Shown: positions 37,001-52,000 of the stretch, piece after piece | Layout: each line of letters begins with the position of its first letter | Numbering within the stretch: position 1 is the first letter of the stretch | Source: Saccharina japonica | Lineage: Eukaryota > Sar > Phaeophyceae > Laminariales > Laminariaceae | Length of the DNA stretch: 64,000 nucleotides | Reading direction: 5' to 3' | Assembly: GCA_008828725.1 (NCBI GenBank) | Contig: MEHQ01003304.1 | Span: forward strand, 1 to 64,000 | Program-made: the position numbers and the translations under genes | The notes under the pieces: generated by a model | Told to the model about the DNA's origin: nothing | Database searches by the model: none | What the model saw: the letters and a program-made list of their open reading frames with translations, nothing else

Positions 37001-40000
37001 TCCTTCGTACGGGTACCGCATATATGACCCTCTCAACGCTTGGCATTGTGTCTGATCTCCGCCTCGCAACTACGATTGTGACACTGTGGGCACCATCGGA
37101 AACGGCGACCGGCGGTCGTCCAGGCCGTCAGCGAAGCCCCTCGTATTTACTTAAATAAAAAATTACAAAGGAATTGGGAAAGCCACGTTGCTCGGTCGCG
37201 CGGTGGATGGCTCGTTCTATCGCGCCGCCCCCTACAAAATGACCAACTGCAATTCATGTGTCGTCTCTGCAATGCGTAGGTATATATGTATGGCCACGAG
37301 CGAAACCGAGACCTAAACATAAAATATAGGACATACGTACGTATGACACGGTACTATACGTACAAGATTCCCCTTCGGGATGTAGTTGAGTTGGAATCTC
37401 GGGGTGTTTCGCAAGTTGAAAAGAGGACGCATCATCATAACCAGGCATCCCTTTTTTGTCCGAGTACTCCTGAATAGTGGTGTGACAGAGTGAGGTTCGA
37501 TGCCGTGAGGTTCGTTTTAAGATTGCACGTGGAAATGTGGCCGTGATGCATCTCCTGGTCAACACGGCACACACACACACGAACTCAGAAGACAGTTGCT
37601 ATCACAACGGAAAATGTATGTGAAGCGCTGGTGCGGTTGTCCTGATGTTGTACCGCTGCTGTTGTTGTAGTGGTAACCATGGCTCTGCAGCTAGTTTCAT
37701 AACCCCGAGCAAGGGTGCATTGGTATCGTCGTCCTACCCCTTGCGCAGCATCCAACTGATTGCACGCGAGATTGCGTGTAAAATGTGTATTCACACGGCG
37801 CACACGCGCATACATAAACGCACCGTCCGCGCCTGTCACGAAAGGAAGCGGTTGTATATATGTGCGATTGCTTTTGTTCCGTGGCTGCCACGTAGTTGAG
37901 ACCTTCAGGAGCGGTGTGATGATAGAAGATTAAGCAGCAGCCGTCAGCAACTCTTCAAAATATTAATTTGTGGGGTTCCACGGTCCTGCTTGGCTGTGAC
38001 TAAGCGGATGGTTTCCCCGCGAATAACTGCCGCATTTGGCGATTTTGAGCCCCGAGACAATGCGTCAGGATGCCCGGCCAATATCCACACTTGCGCCGTG
38101 GTGTACACGCGACCCTCCTGCGTGCCTCCTAGCCCAGAACGGGAGGATACCCAAGGCCGAAATAGAAACGTAACATTTTTGTTTGGTTTTTGTCCATCCC
38201 ATTTATTATCTTCGCACTTCCGTCTTTCTCCCTCCCTAGTCGTAACTCAGATCCGGGGTCACAAAGTAGGCTCCTCTCCTTCCTCCCCCACTACGGTTCT
38301 CACCTTGCATTTTTATCGCGAGAAGATTTCAGCACTTTCTTCCCTCGTCAACTCTCGTCGAATTTTGCTTACCCACGGTATAACGGAAAAATACGTATAT
38401 AGACATACGTGTATTATGTTTATTTGATGTGTTAATGTGTGTATTTATACCTACGTAGGACTTTCAAATCGTTTCGTTTGCCCATGTATGGTACAACAAT
38501 GCCCACACTACACAGCGTTTTGCTGTTGTGCTGTGAGAGTCGCGCGTGCCCCGCCCTTCGCTCGACCATTTTGTTGTCGATTCGGCTCGTGTCAAACGCC
38601 CGTCCCTCCCTGTCCCTGTGAGCCCCGTCACCCACCACGTGTGAAGCACGGCGCTCACCGTCGAGCTGGAACACCGACTCGAGCTTGCGGGGGGGTGGGC
38701 ACACCTTCATAGTGAATATGTACAGAGGTTTTCCGCTTTGCACCCGAAGCCGACCCTCGGACCCGAACCCTTAACCTATAACATGAACCCTCAAAGTTGC
38801 GCATGTTGTGGGGTGACGTACAGATGTGTGGAAGCGCAGAAGATGAATGACATCAACACTTCTGGTAGTGTGTAACGTAGCGTGGTTGCATTTTAACTAT
38901 ATACTTCGCATATGTAAAGCGCATAAGTGTCAACATGGAGCAGGGTTGACCGATTACTTTTCAGTTCGGGGAGTCTCGTATTCGAACTTTCCCTTCCAAG
39001 TTGTTTCAGGTATCGACAAAATGTTTCTTCGACTACAAAAGTAACTCCCATGCCGCCAGAGGCCCGGACGACAAATATACAAATACTGGGCACGTTTGAA
39101 GGGACCATATCCGGTTGGGATCCGGGCGGTGTGAAATCAGGTTGTCACGCGGGGGGCGAAGAGACCCCAGACGGCATTGCCAGGCCTGCTTGTTAACTAA
39201 AAGGGGTAGGGAGTAGCATATGCGGAAAGGTTTTGATTCAGTTCCCGATAACATTTTCTCGGCATGGGTCGATATAGTAGACATTCTTCAACGGTTGGTT
39301 GTTGTCAACGGTTGGTTGTTGACAGGCTCAACACGAGCGAGTCGCTACATTGCATTGCGCCCCTCAGTGCTCATCAGGAAAAAGCGTTGTGGAACGCTGT
39401 TCATAATATATTGTTTGCCACGACCCCTCTCTTGAATTGGAACAGGGCGTGTTGGTAACTGGTGCGTTCAGATGCCGTTGCAAGGTTTGTTCTGGTGGGC
39501 ATGGATTGGTGGGTTGGACATTACTCTTTTTTCTCCGGCAGGTGCTTCGATCCCATTGAAAGCGAAGTTTCAAGCCACCATCCATCCTTCAACCTATTTG
39601 CGCCTGCAATGAAATACAACTCTGGCCCACGTCACCCACTACCAACCAAAAGGCACCCCGCCTTGAATGCGTCTGCACCAAATACCAACATCGATATTTC
39701 CTCATCACTCTCAACTCACCGCAATTGCCATCGTCGCCCAGAATGTTAATGGCGCATTCACATACGTCGTTTGCAGGGTTGCCCGGTTGCACCGAGTCCT
39801 TCTCAAACGCTAGAGTGGATCACGGGAGTAATCGTCCCGACGATTGTTACGGAAATACACCGAATGGCAAAGCGTTGGGATTCAAATTCAAAGGTGGTTA
39901 GATACTAGTAGTTGCAAACACAGTTCAAGCCCACAACAGGCGAATCTCGTCCTACCTCCATGACATCCTGCTCGGGGTTGTTACATGAGACTGTTGTCCC

Positions 40001-43000
40001 CGACCTGGAAACATAATTTCGGCCTACCGAGGGTTTAGACAGTATTCACAGAACCGACACCGAGAACGTTCGACATACGAAGCGGACGCGGACAAATTGG
40101 GCCGTCGTACGTGCTGAGGTTCTGCGCCATAATGTTAACAAGACCTCACGCCCCTAACTTATGACCAGTTCATATATCACACTACCACCCGTGGGGCTGA
40201 TTTCCCGGTGGCCCCGATAAACCTAGCGACCATGATGGCCAATTGACAAATACGTGGGACTTAAATGTCGGCCAGACCCCTGGCCCCGCCCAACTACTTG
40301 GTGCGCGATGTCCGGTGTATAAATCACTCAATTTCGTGCGGAAATGGTTTGAGGCCGCGGGGGTTTACGCCACACTCACTTGAGCATTGCCCGTCGAACG
40401 TGCAGCACAAGTCGTCCGGGCAGTTGTTGTCGAACCTACACTCTGTCAAGGTGAAACACGACACGGTAGGCAAGCACGCGTTAAGAGAAGGAAGTGATCA
40501 ACATTTCGGAAGTATTTGGCGGTATCTGCACTGAGCGAAGTTCGGGTAGACGAGGCTAAGTATTTCGACAAAAAAAAAACAAAAAACAAAGCAGATGTTC
40601 ACTCTGTCAGTTCTGCGTGAAGCCGAGGCATTGCTTTAATGCCGTCTTGTAGACAGAAGTTACTGCTGACGTTCAACCCGGTCACGATAGCTGTCGCCGA
40701 ATTTATGTAGACAGCGAGACATATACCCAGGTACCATTTCGCCCAACGATTCGAAGATCTGACTGCGTCGCGCAAACATCAAGTCGTATTTACCGTTCAA
40801 CGCTCATCCTTTACCGAAACTAAGTAATATCCGGGAACTGCAAAGTCCGCGTGTTTTCCGAACAACAGCCCAATCGTACACGCCGTCTGTTAGTGATAGG
40901 TCCTGGTATTTTGCAAGCGTGTTCGTTTAGCCCCTTTCGCGACTCTGACGAACGGTGTTTATTTTGATTTTTTTCGTCGCGGATTTGGGGTGTCTTAAGG
41001 CCCAAAACCCTAAGTCCATAAACTAGAACAAATGTATCACTAAAACAAATGTCAAACAACACCGCCTGTTAAAGGGTTTGGAGGGGTTTAGAGAAAACGT
41101 GTGCAAACTTCCAGTACCTATCTCCCCAGAACGGCGTGAACTTCCGACGCTGAACGTTTTTGGATTGTTTGTTCTGAACAGCAGACTACTACTGTACAAC
41201 ACCGTGGGGGAATCTCTCAGCGCCCCCCTTTATACCAACGTACTACGAAGGTAGGATAATTACAGTTATGATCATACCCTAACCCCAAAGACAGCCGCCT
41301 GCTACGCGGATCAGGTTTGGATTTGGTCTATCTAGCACCCGATTTAGCATCCTCTCAGCAGCCATAGGGGAGGGTAGCGGGCATTTGAAGTGCCTCGATG
41401 GTCTCAAGACGGCTTCGTGCAGAGGTGGTGAGCAGAGTGCAGAGGCGCACCACGCAGGGAGCAGCGGCAGCAGCAACGTCAAGATGCAGCAGGAAATATA
41501 TCGTGTCACTCGTTTACTAACCGCGCCCGATGTTAGACGTGGGTTTAGTTCATGCATTGGTTGGTATTATGCCATCACACATGCATGGTATCCTGGGAAG
41601 AGCACCAGTGGTCGAGGGCACGTTAACTACAGCAGCGAAATTTGACCGGTGGTTCGAACTTCCTGAAGACACCCGAACGTACTGTAGTAGCTAAATAATA
41701 CATGTAACAGCTAGAGTAGCACAATACAAGGGGTCACACATCGTTATAATGTGCAGACACGTGGAAACCGAAAACCTCTGTGACAAAGCAGAACCACAAC
41801 CGTCCCGAGCAATGCCGAAAACGACGTCTACTTTTGGCAATTGTGTCCTAGGCTGGACACACGTTCGTCATCCACGTTGAGCTTGTTATACTGCCAGGTT
41901 ACTCGTTCTATAAGTCCGTACGCGCGGAGGCAATATTGTTTGTGGACAAGCTTTCCTACCAGCGATTGAAGTGCCATAATCTGTGATTTCAGGCTACAGG
42001 GGGCACGTTTACGCTTAGCTCGCCGCACAAATACGTGGGTTTTCAGGACAATGTGTTCCACCCGGGCCAGTCCTTCGGCGACACGTTGGTCTCGTAATTA
42101 GCTATTCGTCGAGCGCGGTTAACGTCCACAAGTGACTGCCCCACTTATTGAGACATTTTGTGGGAATTTCCGTCACATGGTAACAGCTTCCCGGGATACT
42201 GAGATGCACACAAACCTGGCACGCGCGGCTTCGTGAAGTGGCGTGACGCACCATCAGAATGTTTGTATTAATACCGTGTATTCGCTGTACCAGGTATTGG
42301 CTATTTGTTTGTTTGCGCGACGACCGATGGCGAGGGAAATATCTGGTCGACATGGAAAGTCAGTGATCGGACGCAGGACCCAATGAAGCAGTCGGTACAA
42401 GAACGCAGCAATGACGATCAAGCTACCGTATTGGCGCCAACATTTTAGCCGGCTGTCTCTGCGTGCACACTGCACTACACCCTTGAGTCTACATAGTGTG
42501 TTGGGGTGAGAGACAACACTGCACCAGACAGGTGGTCAACGAGAACTGAATCAAACTACTGAATGTACTGGTAGGAAGTATGGGTGGGTCTACCGGCCGG
42601 TGTAGGAGGCCAACTCCAATTCAATACATACACCGAATTGTTGACGTCAACCATTACTACAGCAAAATCGTGACTCAACAACATGGATCCAGATTCGGAA
42701 CATAGTTGTTGCAGCTTGGTTTGGTGTAGACACCTGTGGAAATTGTCATGAAAAACGACATACCTCCTAGGGGCCTTCCTGAACATCCTGAATGTTACGA
42801 ATTGTACGCGACCTACCGAAAGGGTTTGCGCCTGCATGACAATCCCATCGTGATACATTTCGATGCTTGACTCACGAGCAAGAGTGGTCATCTATTGAAA
42901 CACTTGAACGCCGACCCATACTACCGACATCTCGCCGTCACTCTCACTCACCGCAAATAGATACATCGCTGAGAACGTTGAACAAGCATTCACACTGGTC

Positions 43001-46000
43001 GTTTGCAGCCCCACCCGGTAGCACGGAGTCCTTCTCCAACGCTAAGGTAGGGCACGTCCAGCATGTTCACGACGGTTTAGGTGCAGAGTCGACAACTAGC
43101 AAACACGTGGCGATTCAGACTGAAGGTTCACTCACACAATACAATAGTATTTTGATAGCACAGTTCAGGCGGACTGCAGGTAAAACCCCTCCCTCCACTC
43201 TTGGGATCATGTGCGCGGTTATTTCACATGAGTCGTGGTCAAGTCATGGAAACATCGACCCGGCCTAAAGAGGGTCCGCACAATCTGCAGAACACCAGAA
43301 CCGAAGCCCAGCAACAGAACAAACGAACGGTAACATGTTTCTACTTTCGGTGTTCGTGCACGTTCGGCTCAGTGACGTCAACGAAGCCTCATGCCCTTAC
43401 CACGTGAGTAGTATACATCTAGCGCTACCGTCCAACTGGGCAGAAATTCCAATGATATTTACCCCAACCTAGCGACCGTGATTGGCAACTGGGAATGAAA
43501 TGAGGCTACGAAGTTGACCAGACCGCTGGCTCCATCCACCAACTGCTCGTTTGATGTCGGATGTCTACGTCGTTCCTCCGCTGTCGTAACAATTAGATGG
43601 CGCAGGGTTCTACGTCACACTCACTTGAGCACTGCCCGTTCACCGTGCAGCATTTGTCATCCACGCACTCGTTGTCAAACCTACACTCTGTCAAGGGTGC
43701 ACACCGTATCACAGTAGGCACACACGCGTGTTGAGGGAGGCAATCAATGGCGATGCGGAACTAAATCTTGGTGGAAATGTTATGCGCGCATAGGTAAAAA
43801 GAGGGATACACATTTCGACGAACCTCAATGCAAAACGTTATTCGTCCTCTGTCAGTTCAGCTCGAAGCCTGGGTGTTGGTTTAATGCTGTACTTAATATC
43901 GCAGTTCCTCTTGACGTCCAGGTAAGTAATGATTGGTGTTTTTGTATACGAATAGCCATGGAAATGTATAATGAGGTACCCAGTTTGCACGGTTCCACCC
44001 GAGAACCGAGAACACAAGAGTCGCCCCGCAACCATTGCGGCTTCAGCATGCAGCATGCGGACGCGTGCCGACAAAGACAGGGAATTTAATGATTTTCGTG
44101 CGGAACTCGAAATAGTCTGTGTGCCGCGGATGGAGTTTGCACCACTCCTGGACACCCTTTCTGTGGATGTGAGGCTTGGCGTGCTTCGTACACTGTCGAG
44201 TGTGGCACTTATCGTCCATGACCAGGACACATACATAAGTGGATATGAGGCGTGGCGTACATCAAACAATGTCCAGTGCGTCACTTGTCGTCTATGATCA
44301 GGATACATACACCCATGGTCGGGTATTGCACCTGTGCTTGTAGTAAGATCGGCCGACCGGCCTTCCCGTGAACACTGCACATGTGCGAAGTGGGAGCTTT
44401 AGCTAGAGTTGTGTCAGGTGTACCAGGTTTGTACAATATGGTAGGACGTTGCGGCAATATGGGTATTGGCCCCCCTCGAGTTCTATCTAAATAGATGTGA
44501 ATGTACCCAAGAAGCGTATAACCTGTCAAACACACCCTTATAATGAAACCGTGAGCAGCAGCGGGAATAGAACAACATAAAGCGACTCGTTCGCCGATTG
44601 CGAATGCGTTACTGGTGGCGGCACCGTTTTCATTGAGCGGAGCACGGCTGACAGACGACAGCATACGGACTACACTGTTAGAACGTTATTGCAAGCAACG
44701 ATCGGTAATATGTAGCGTAGGCAGCCTGGAAAGGTGGATAGCCAACTGGGCCTTCTGGATTGTATTTATCAGTGCTCATCAGTGACCCAACAACATGGAT
44801 CCAGGAATAACAACAAGTGCTGTCCCAGTATGTGTTGGTTGGGACATCTGTGCATATGTTAACCCTAAACCCACCTGTGAATATGTTCAAGGAAGCGAGC
44901 CCATTCCTAACGTGCTGCCGTGACTGAACATCGCGGGAAAGGGGTAGACAAAAAAAACAGATAGTCCTTCCCGCCCACCCCGTAACCGTACCAGCTTTGG
45001 CTTTATCTGCAAACTCATTTTGTTCCCAGGGACGATCGCCACGTGAGCGCACACTCAACCCATTGGTTTATAGTTGGTGCCCCCCCCCCATGAGTCAGGG
45101 CGGGATGACCTATCTATTCCAACAAGTAGTTCGTGGTATTACCAACAACGGCGTGCAATAAAAGCACAGCGAACGTTCGTGATGCTGTAATATGTCTCGC
45201 AAACAAGCTCCTGCGAAGATACAACATGATGTGCTTGCGCCTGGGGCGTTCAGGCGGTGTTTGGATGTGTATAAATGCTCGAATGCGTACAGCTGGTAGT
45301 CATGCATTTCCTGGGGAGACGATTGTTAAGCTTCACCCGCAAGGCGCTTCGAACGTGGTCACCCTGAACGTTCAGCTTACCACGCGACCTTCCAAATAAT
45401 GTTACGCACTTCAATTTCGTCGTGGTGCACGTTTCCGACTTACAACCAAACGGCACACCTCCACGAATACTCCTGCGCTGATCGTCCACATTTCGCTGGC
45501 ACTCTCACTCACCGCAAATTCCCTCGTCACTGATAGCGTTAAACGCGCATTCACACACGTCGCCTGCAGACCCGCCCGGTTGCACCGAGTCCTTGACAAG
45601 TGCTGCGGTAGGGCAATTGGGGAAATGTTGCGACAGTCTCAACCCTCAATGCAGAACTACAACGACTGGCGAACGTTTGGTGGCTAATATAAAGGGCTGA
45701 CATGATATTTGTACAATGTTTTATTGGTGAACCCTGTTTAGGCAAGAGACAGGTCAAGCCTACCTCACGTCGTTGGAATACTGCTAGGGGTTGTTGGAAA
45801 TGTTTCATATTCACGACCTGGACTTCATTATAACCCTAACCCTAACCGTAATGGACGAGGATCTGCACAATCTCCAGAGAGCCAGAACCGACGTCCAGCA
45901 TGTTCACGACGGTTTAGGTGCAGAGTCGACAACTAGCAAACACGTGGCGATTCAGACTGAAGGTTCACTCACACAATACAATAGTATTTTGATAGCACAG

Positions 46001-49000
46001 TTCAGGCGGACTGCAGGTAAAACCCCTCCCTCCACTCTTGGGATCATGTGCGCGGTTATTTCACATGAGTCGTGGTCAAGTCATGGAAACATCGACCCGG
46101 CCTAAAGAGGGTCCGCACAATCTCAGAAACCAGAACCGAAGCCCAACAACAGAAGAAACGAACGGTTGTATTATGTTTTATTTTCGGGTATTGTGCCGTT
46201 GAGTGCAGTGACGTGAACGAAGCCTCACACTCTCACTCACCGCAAATTCCCTCGTCACTGATAGCGTTAAACGCGCATTCACACACGTCGCCTGCAGACC
46301 CGCCCGGTTGCACCGAGTCCTTGACAAGTGCTGCGGTAGGGCAATTGGGGAAATGTTGCGACAGTCTCAACCCTCAATGCAGAACTACAACGACTGGCGA
46401 ACATTTGGTGGCTAATATAAAGGGCTGACATGATATTTGTACAATATTTTATTGGTGAACCCTGTTTAGGCAAGAGGCAGGTCAAGCCTACCTCACGTCG
46501 TTGGAATACTGCTAGGGGTTGTTGGAAATGATTCATATTCACGACCTGGACTTCATTATAACCCTAACCCTAACCCTAATGGACGAGGATCTGCACAATC
46601 TCCAGAGAGCCAGAACCGAAGCCCAACAACAGAAGAAACGAACGGTTGTATTATGTTTATTTTCGCGGTATTTGTGCTGGTTGAGTGCAGTGACGTGAAC
46701 GAAGCGTCACGCCCTTACCATTTGAGTTGTATACATCTACTATAGCGTTGCCGTCCTGTTGGGTAAGTTTCCGATAGCAATGACCCCAAACCAGCGACCA
46801 TCATTGACAACGGCCAATGAAATGAGATTACGAAGGTCGCCAGACCGCTGGCCCTATCCAACAAATGTTTGTCTGATGTCGGATGGCTATATCCTTTCTT
46901 TGCTTGCGGAACGATTAGATGACGCAGAGTTCTACGCCACACTCACTTGAGCACTGCGCGTTCACCGTGCAGCACAAATCATCCGGGCAGTTGTTGTCGA
47001 ACCTACACTCTGTCAGATTGCACAACGTATCACAGTAGACAAACACACGCGTTAAAGGAGGCGGGCAATGAATGTGGAACTACATCATGTTGTCTGTATT
47101 AGTCGCGTTTAGGTAAGAAGGGGGATACATATTTCGACGAAACCCAATGCTGAACGACATTCTCCCTCGGTCAGGTCGGCTCGAAGCCCGGGTGTTGATA
47201 CTATGCCGTATTTAATATAGCAGTTGCTCTTGACGTTCAGGTATATCATGATGGTTCCCTTTGTACATTGAAGTATATGAATAGCCACGGGAACGTATAC
47301 CGGGGTACCCAGTTCGCACGGTTCCACCTGCCAACTGATAACACAAGAGTGGCACCGCAACCATCGCGGCTTCAGCGTGCAGCATGCGGACGCGTGCCGA
47401 CCAAAACATAATGTGTAATGATTGTCGTGCGGCATTACTGTAGGAACGGTTTGTGTACCGGAGTATGCAGTTTGCACCACGCTCCTGAACACAATATCTG
47501 CGGATTTTAAGCTTGGCGTACTCCGGACACTGTCGAGTGTGGCATGTACCGTCTATGATCAGGATACATACATATGTGGATGTGCGGCGTGGCGTACATA
47601 AAACAATATCGAGTGCGTCACTTGTCGTCTATGATCAGGATAAATACACCCATCGTCGGGTATTGCACCTGAGCTTGTAGTAAGATCGGTGGACCCGCCT
47701 ATCCGTGAACGCTGCACATATACGAAGTGGGAGCTTTAGCTAGAATTACGTCAGGTGTACCTGGTCTGTACAATACGGTAGAAAAGTGGCGGCAATATGG
47801 ATTTTGGCCCCCCTTGATTTCTAACTTAATATATGTCAATGTACCTAAGAAGCGCACACCCTGTGAAACACACCCTTATAGTGAAACCGTGAGCAGCAGT
47901 GCGAACGAGACAGAATAAAGCGACGCGTTCACCATTTGCGAATTGTTCACTGATGACGGCACATTTTTCTTGAATTGAGTACGGCTTCCCGACGGCAGAA
48001 TACGAACTACACTGTTAGAACGTCACTGAAAGCAACGATCGGCAATATGCGGCGTTGGCAGGCTGGAAAGGTGTATACCCAAGAGGCTCAATACGAGTGC
48101 ACCGCGTCTGTGAGTGAATTAATCAGTGCTCACCAGTGACCCAACAACATTCATCCAAGAATAGCAACAACTGCTGTTCCAGTACGTGTTAGTTGGGCAT
48201 CTGTGATTATGTGAAGGAAAACAAGAGTTTTCCTAACGTCCTACAGTGGCTGAACACCGAGGGCAAGGGGTAGGCAGAAAAAAAAATGCAGACTTTCCCG
48301 CCCACCGTACAACCGCACCCTCTTTGTATTTTCCTGCACACTTATTTGGTTCCCAGGGGCGGCTAACACGTGAGCACACACTCAACGCATTGGGATTTCC
48401 TGGGTGAGTCTCGCGATGCGTCGCGGCAGCAGGACCAATCTAATCCAAGAAAAACTTCGTGGAATGATCAACGACGGCGTGCAATAAACGTATAGTGAAA
48501 GTTCTTGATGGTGCGCTGTTAAGAACTGAAATATGTCCCACAGACCCTCTCGCGGATCAACTGTATCTTGTCTCGCGAACAAGCTCCTGCATGAATACAA
48601 CAGGATGTGCTTGCGCCTGGTGCGTTCATGCAGTGTTTCGATGTGTATAGCTGCTCGGATGTGTACAGCTGGTAGGCATGCATTTCCTGGGGAGACGATT
48701 GTTAAGCTTCATCAGGCAGGCGCTTCGACCGTGGTCCCCCTGAACGTTCAGCTTACCACGAGACCTACCGAAACGTGTTTCGCCTGCACTCCAACGCCGT
48801 CGTAGTGCACTCCGACTCACAAGCAAGCGAGACATCTCCTTAAATACTCCTTCGCGGATCGTCTACATTTCGCTGGCACTCTCACTCACCGCAAATGCCC
48901 TCGTCACTGATAGCGTTAAACGCGCATTCACACACGTCTTCTGCAGTCCCGCCCGGTTGCACCGAGTCCTTGACAAGTGCTAGCGGAGGGCGTATGGGGA

Positions 49001-52000
49001 AACGTTGCCACGGTATCAACACTAGATGCTGAAATACAACGACTGGCATCAAAATGGCGGTTGCTATAAAGGGCTGACTGGATATACGTACAAGGCAGTA
49101 GTTGGCAAACCCCGTTTAGGCGGATGCCAGGTCAATCCCGCCCCACGTCGTTGGAATACTGCTGGGGGTTGTTTGACACAATTCATGTTCACGGCCTGAA
49201 ATCATATATCACCGTCGGACGAGGATGTGCATAATTTATAGGGAACAAACACCGAGAGCCTAAAACTGGAGAAGCGCGCAGGGAGATAAATTGTTTGGTA
49301 GCGGTGTTCGTGCTGAGGATCTGCGCAGAGACGTCAACAAGGGCTCGCGCCCCTATGTATACCTTCTTAGTAGAATACTCTAGCATTACCATGCATTTAT
49401 ATTAATTCCTTCTGGCGATGATAAACCTCGAGACCACGAAGGGAAACTGCCCATGGCATGCTACTATCATGCAGGCCAGACCGCTGGCCCTACCCAACAA
49501 CGTTTGGGTGATGTCAGGTATCTACAATACATCACTGCTTTGCTCGCGGAAACGTTTGACGAGTCGAGTTTCAGCACCACACTCACTTGAGCACTGCCCG
49601 TTATCCATGCAGCACAAATCATTCGGGCAGTTGCTGTCGAACCTGCAACCTGTGCCAGTCAACCACAACATGGGTAGGCAAGCAGGCGTGGAAAGAGGCA
49701 GGCAACCCGGATGCAGCGATATATACACATTGGCGTCGATATTGTGCACGTTTGCGCCGCAATTGCCAACGTATTTAAGCGAAACCCAAACCCTGAACCA
49801 GTATGGGCATTATGTCTGTTCAAGGCGAAGCCGGGTCATCAGTAAACGGCTGCCTTGAAAACACAAGTTAGTGTTGAAGTTCAGGCATGTTCATGATGAC
49901 CATCATCGAATGTATGTTTAGGCCCGGAGATGAATACAAACGTACTTAATATACACAACACCACGCAAGGAAACAGCAGTAGTAGTGCCCAGTCATTGCG
50001 GCCTCGGCGTTCGGCATGGGAACTCGTGGCAAGTAAGCCTCGTACTTCTACCATTATTTGAGCGAGATCCGCAACCTTGGGGCTACCAGTTATACACGCT
50101 GCTGGAAGCGTCAATATTTGTATTCGAGTCTTGACGTACTTTGGAAACTATAGAGTGTTAAAAATCTATTTCTAAGACCACGATTCATACACACAACCAT
50201 CCTGGAGCATGTCACCTGGGCTTGCAACAAAATAGATGACACCGCTGTCGACGAGAGTAATGATAGTATGACAGTCGTCCGGCAAGGTCCCTGGCCTGAC
50301 TATGTTGCAGAGATGAGACCCTATACTCCTATCGTTGCCTTGAGTAAGAGGTTCGTTTTTCAAAGATTGGGCTTTCTGTCTTCTCTCTCCGTTTCCTTCT
50401 GTTCCTCGTCTCAATCCCCATTCCAGTTAGTTTATCTTATTCATGGATTCATCTGTGCAGCAGTCATAAAGTATATATTCAGCACGTACGCGTTCTTGCA
50501 GACTGTTTTATATTATTTTTTTATGATTTCGTCTCATTCCAATATTTGTTTCTTTTATAGGTTATCAGGTTAGAATGATTGACTTCGTGGGCGTGTTGTT
50601 GTGGTATCGAACCGGGTATGTTGGCAGCTAGTTTCCTTGCCTTGTATGTACAGTTCGCGATTATTTTGGTAGTCATTTGGGCACAGTCTGTGAGCACGTA
50701 CGGTGTGTATCTGTAGAGTGGATAATACGACGTTAAGAAGAAACAACTGATAAACGTAGATACAACAACAGCAGCACGCCCGATGCCCAGACCTTCAATG
50801 TGTCCCTTAAGCCGTGTGTTGGAATAAAACAGGACGTGTTGTTTCACTGGTACGTTCAGGTGACGTTTCAACGCGTGCATTTGGTGGGCATGCTTCGCCT
50901 TGGTGGACAATTCTTAATATTCACCAGGCGACTGCTTCGACTGAAATCGCCATGTACGACAAAATATCTACGGTAAACAGTATGCGAGACCTTATAAACC
51001 TGTTTACACCTGTATTGCAAATCCATGGTGGATAACGTCGCCCACTCACAAGTAATATAAACATTACCTGAAACATGTCTGCACTGATCCCCGATATATC
51101 GTCGTCGATCTCACTCACCGCAAACGTTATCAGTGCCGATAGCGTTGATCGCGCATTCACAAACGTCGTTTGCAGTCTCGCCCGGTTGCAAGGAGTCCTT
51201 GTCAAGCGCTAGGGAAGGGCACGAGAACCAATATCAGGACGGTTTTAACGCTTAGCACGGGGAAACAACGAAGGGCAAGCACGTTTGGGTTAAAACTACT
51301 GGTTGGCTAGATACCAGGGAAGGGTGAACACACTTCCGATAAACGTACCATACCGCGTCCCTGGCTTCCTGCCGGGCGGTGTTACCTGTGACTCGTGTCC
51401 GCAATTTCGGCCAGACGAACGTTTGCAGATTCTACAAAGAACCAACATCCAAACTCTTAACCAAGAAAAGTGAACAAGGAGATATTGTGTTTTGTAAGGA
51501 TGCTCGTGATGAAGTCCTGGGCAGGTAATAAATGAAGGCTCACGCTCGTACATTTTGGGTAGTACACATCTAACGCTACCATCTAATGGGTTAATTTCCA
51601 GATGGTATTTATCAAACTTAGAGGCCACGATTGCCAATTGCCAATGACACGGCACTTGAACGTCGCTCGGACTTCTGGGTCCATCCAATAACTATGCTTT
51701 GAAGTTGCATGTCTAAAACACTCATTTGCTCGTCGAAACCGTGTGGGGACGCGGTCTTCTACGCCCAACTCACTTGAGCACAGTCCGTTGTCCATGCAGC
51801 ACAAGTCGCCAGGGCAGTTGCCATCGAAGTTACACTCTGTAACAGTGCGCAGCATCACGATGGTACAACGCAGGTAGAGAGGTGGGCAATGTGTAATCAA
51901 ATATATATGTTGCTGTCCATGCTGTGCACTTTTGCTTTCTAAACGTTAACAATAAGCTCAATAGTATTACCACTCGGTCAGTTCAACGGGAAGCCAAGTC

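Larger units (their letters stand above)
31477..39719. other. 8.2-kb intron carrying mobile elements
   Basis: Between exons A1 and C of the cysteine-module gene. Contains the inverted-terminus element at 34943-35708, the truncated SINE at 38192-38377, a telomere-type run at 36440-36458 and a hairpin at 36165-36235. No further A- or B-type exon was seen. A plus-strand frame at 32855-33130 has no support beyond its length. Confidence 0.6.
45501..46621. repeat. 728-bp duplication that created a second exon A
   Basis: Blocks 45501-45893 and 46229-46621 are almost identical (only a few substitutions) and each contains one full exon A, 728 bp apart. Block P (45894-46128) lies between them and is also present at 43056-43290, so the region is a mosaic made by unequal exchange between units. 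Confidence 0.92.

Noticed and set aside
43838..47492. Frames sharing SARVRMLHAEAAMVA at about 44.0 and 47.3 kb as extra exons of the cysteine-module gene
   Set aside because: The similarity reflects duplicated intron DNA; the frames diverge by indels and no matching splice pair with phase 1-1 was found.
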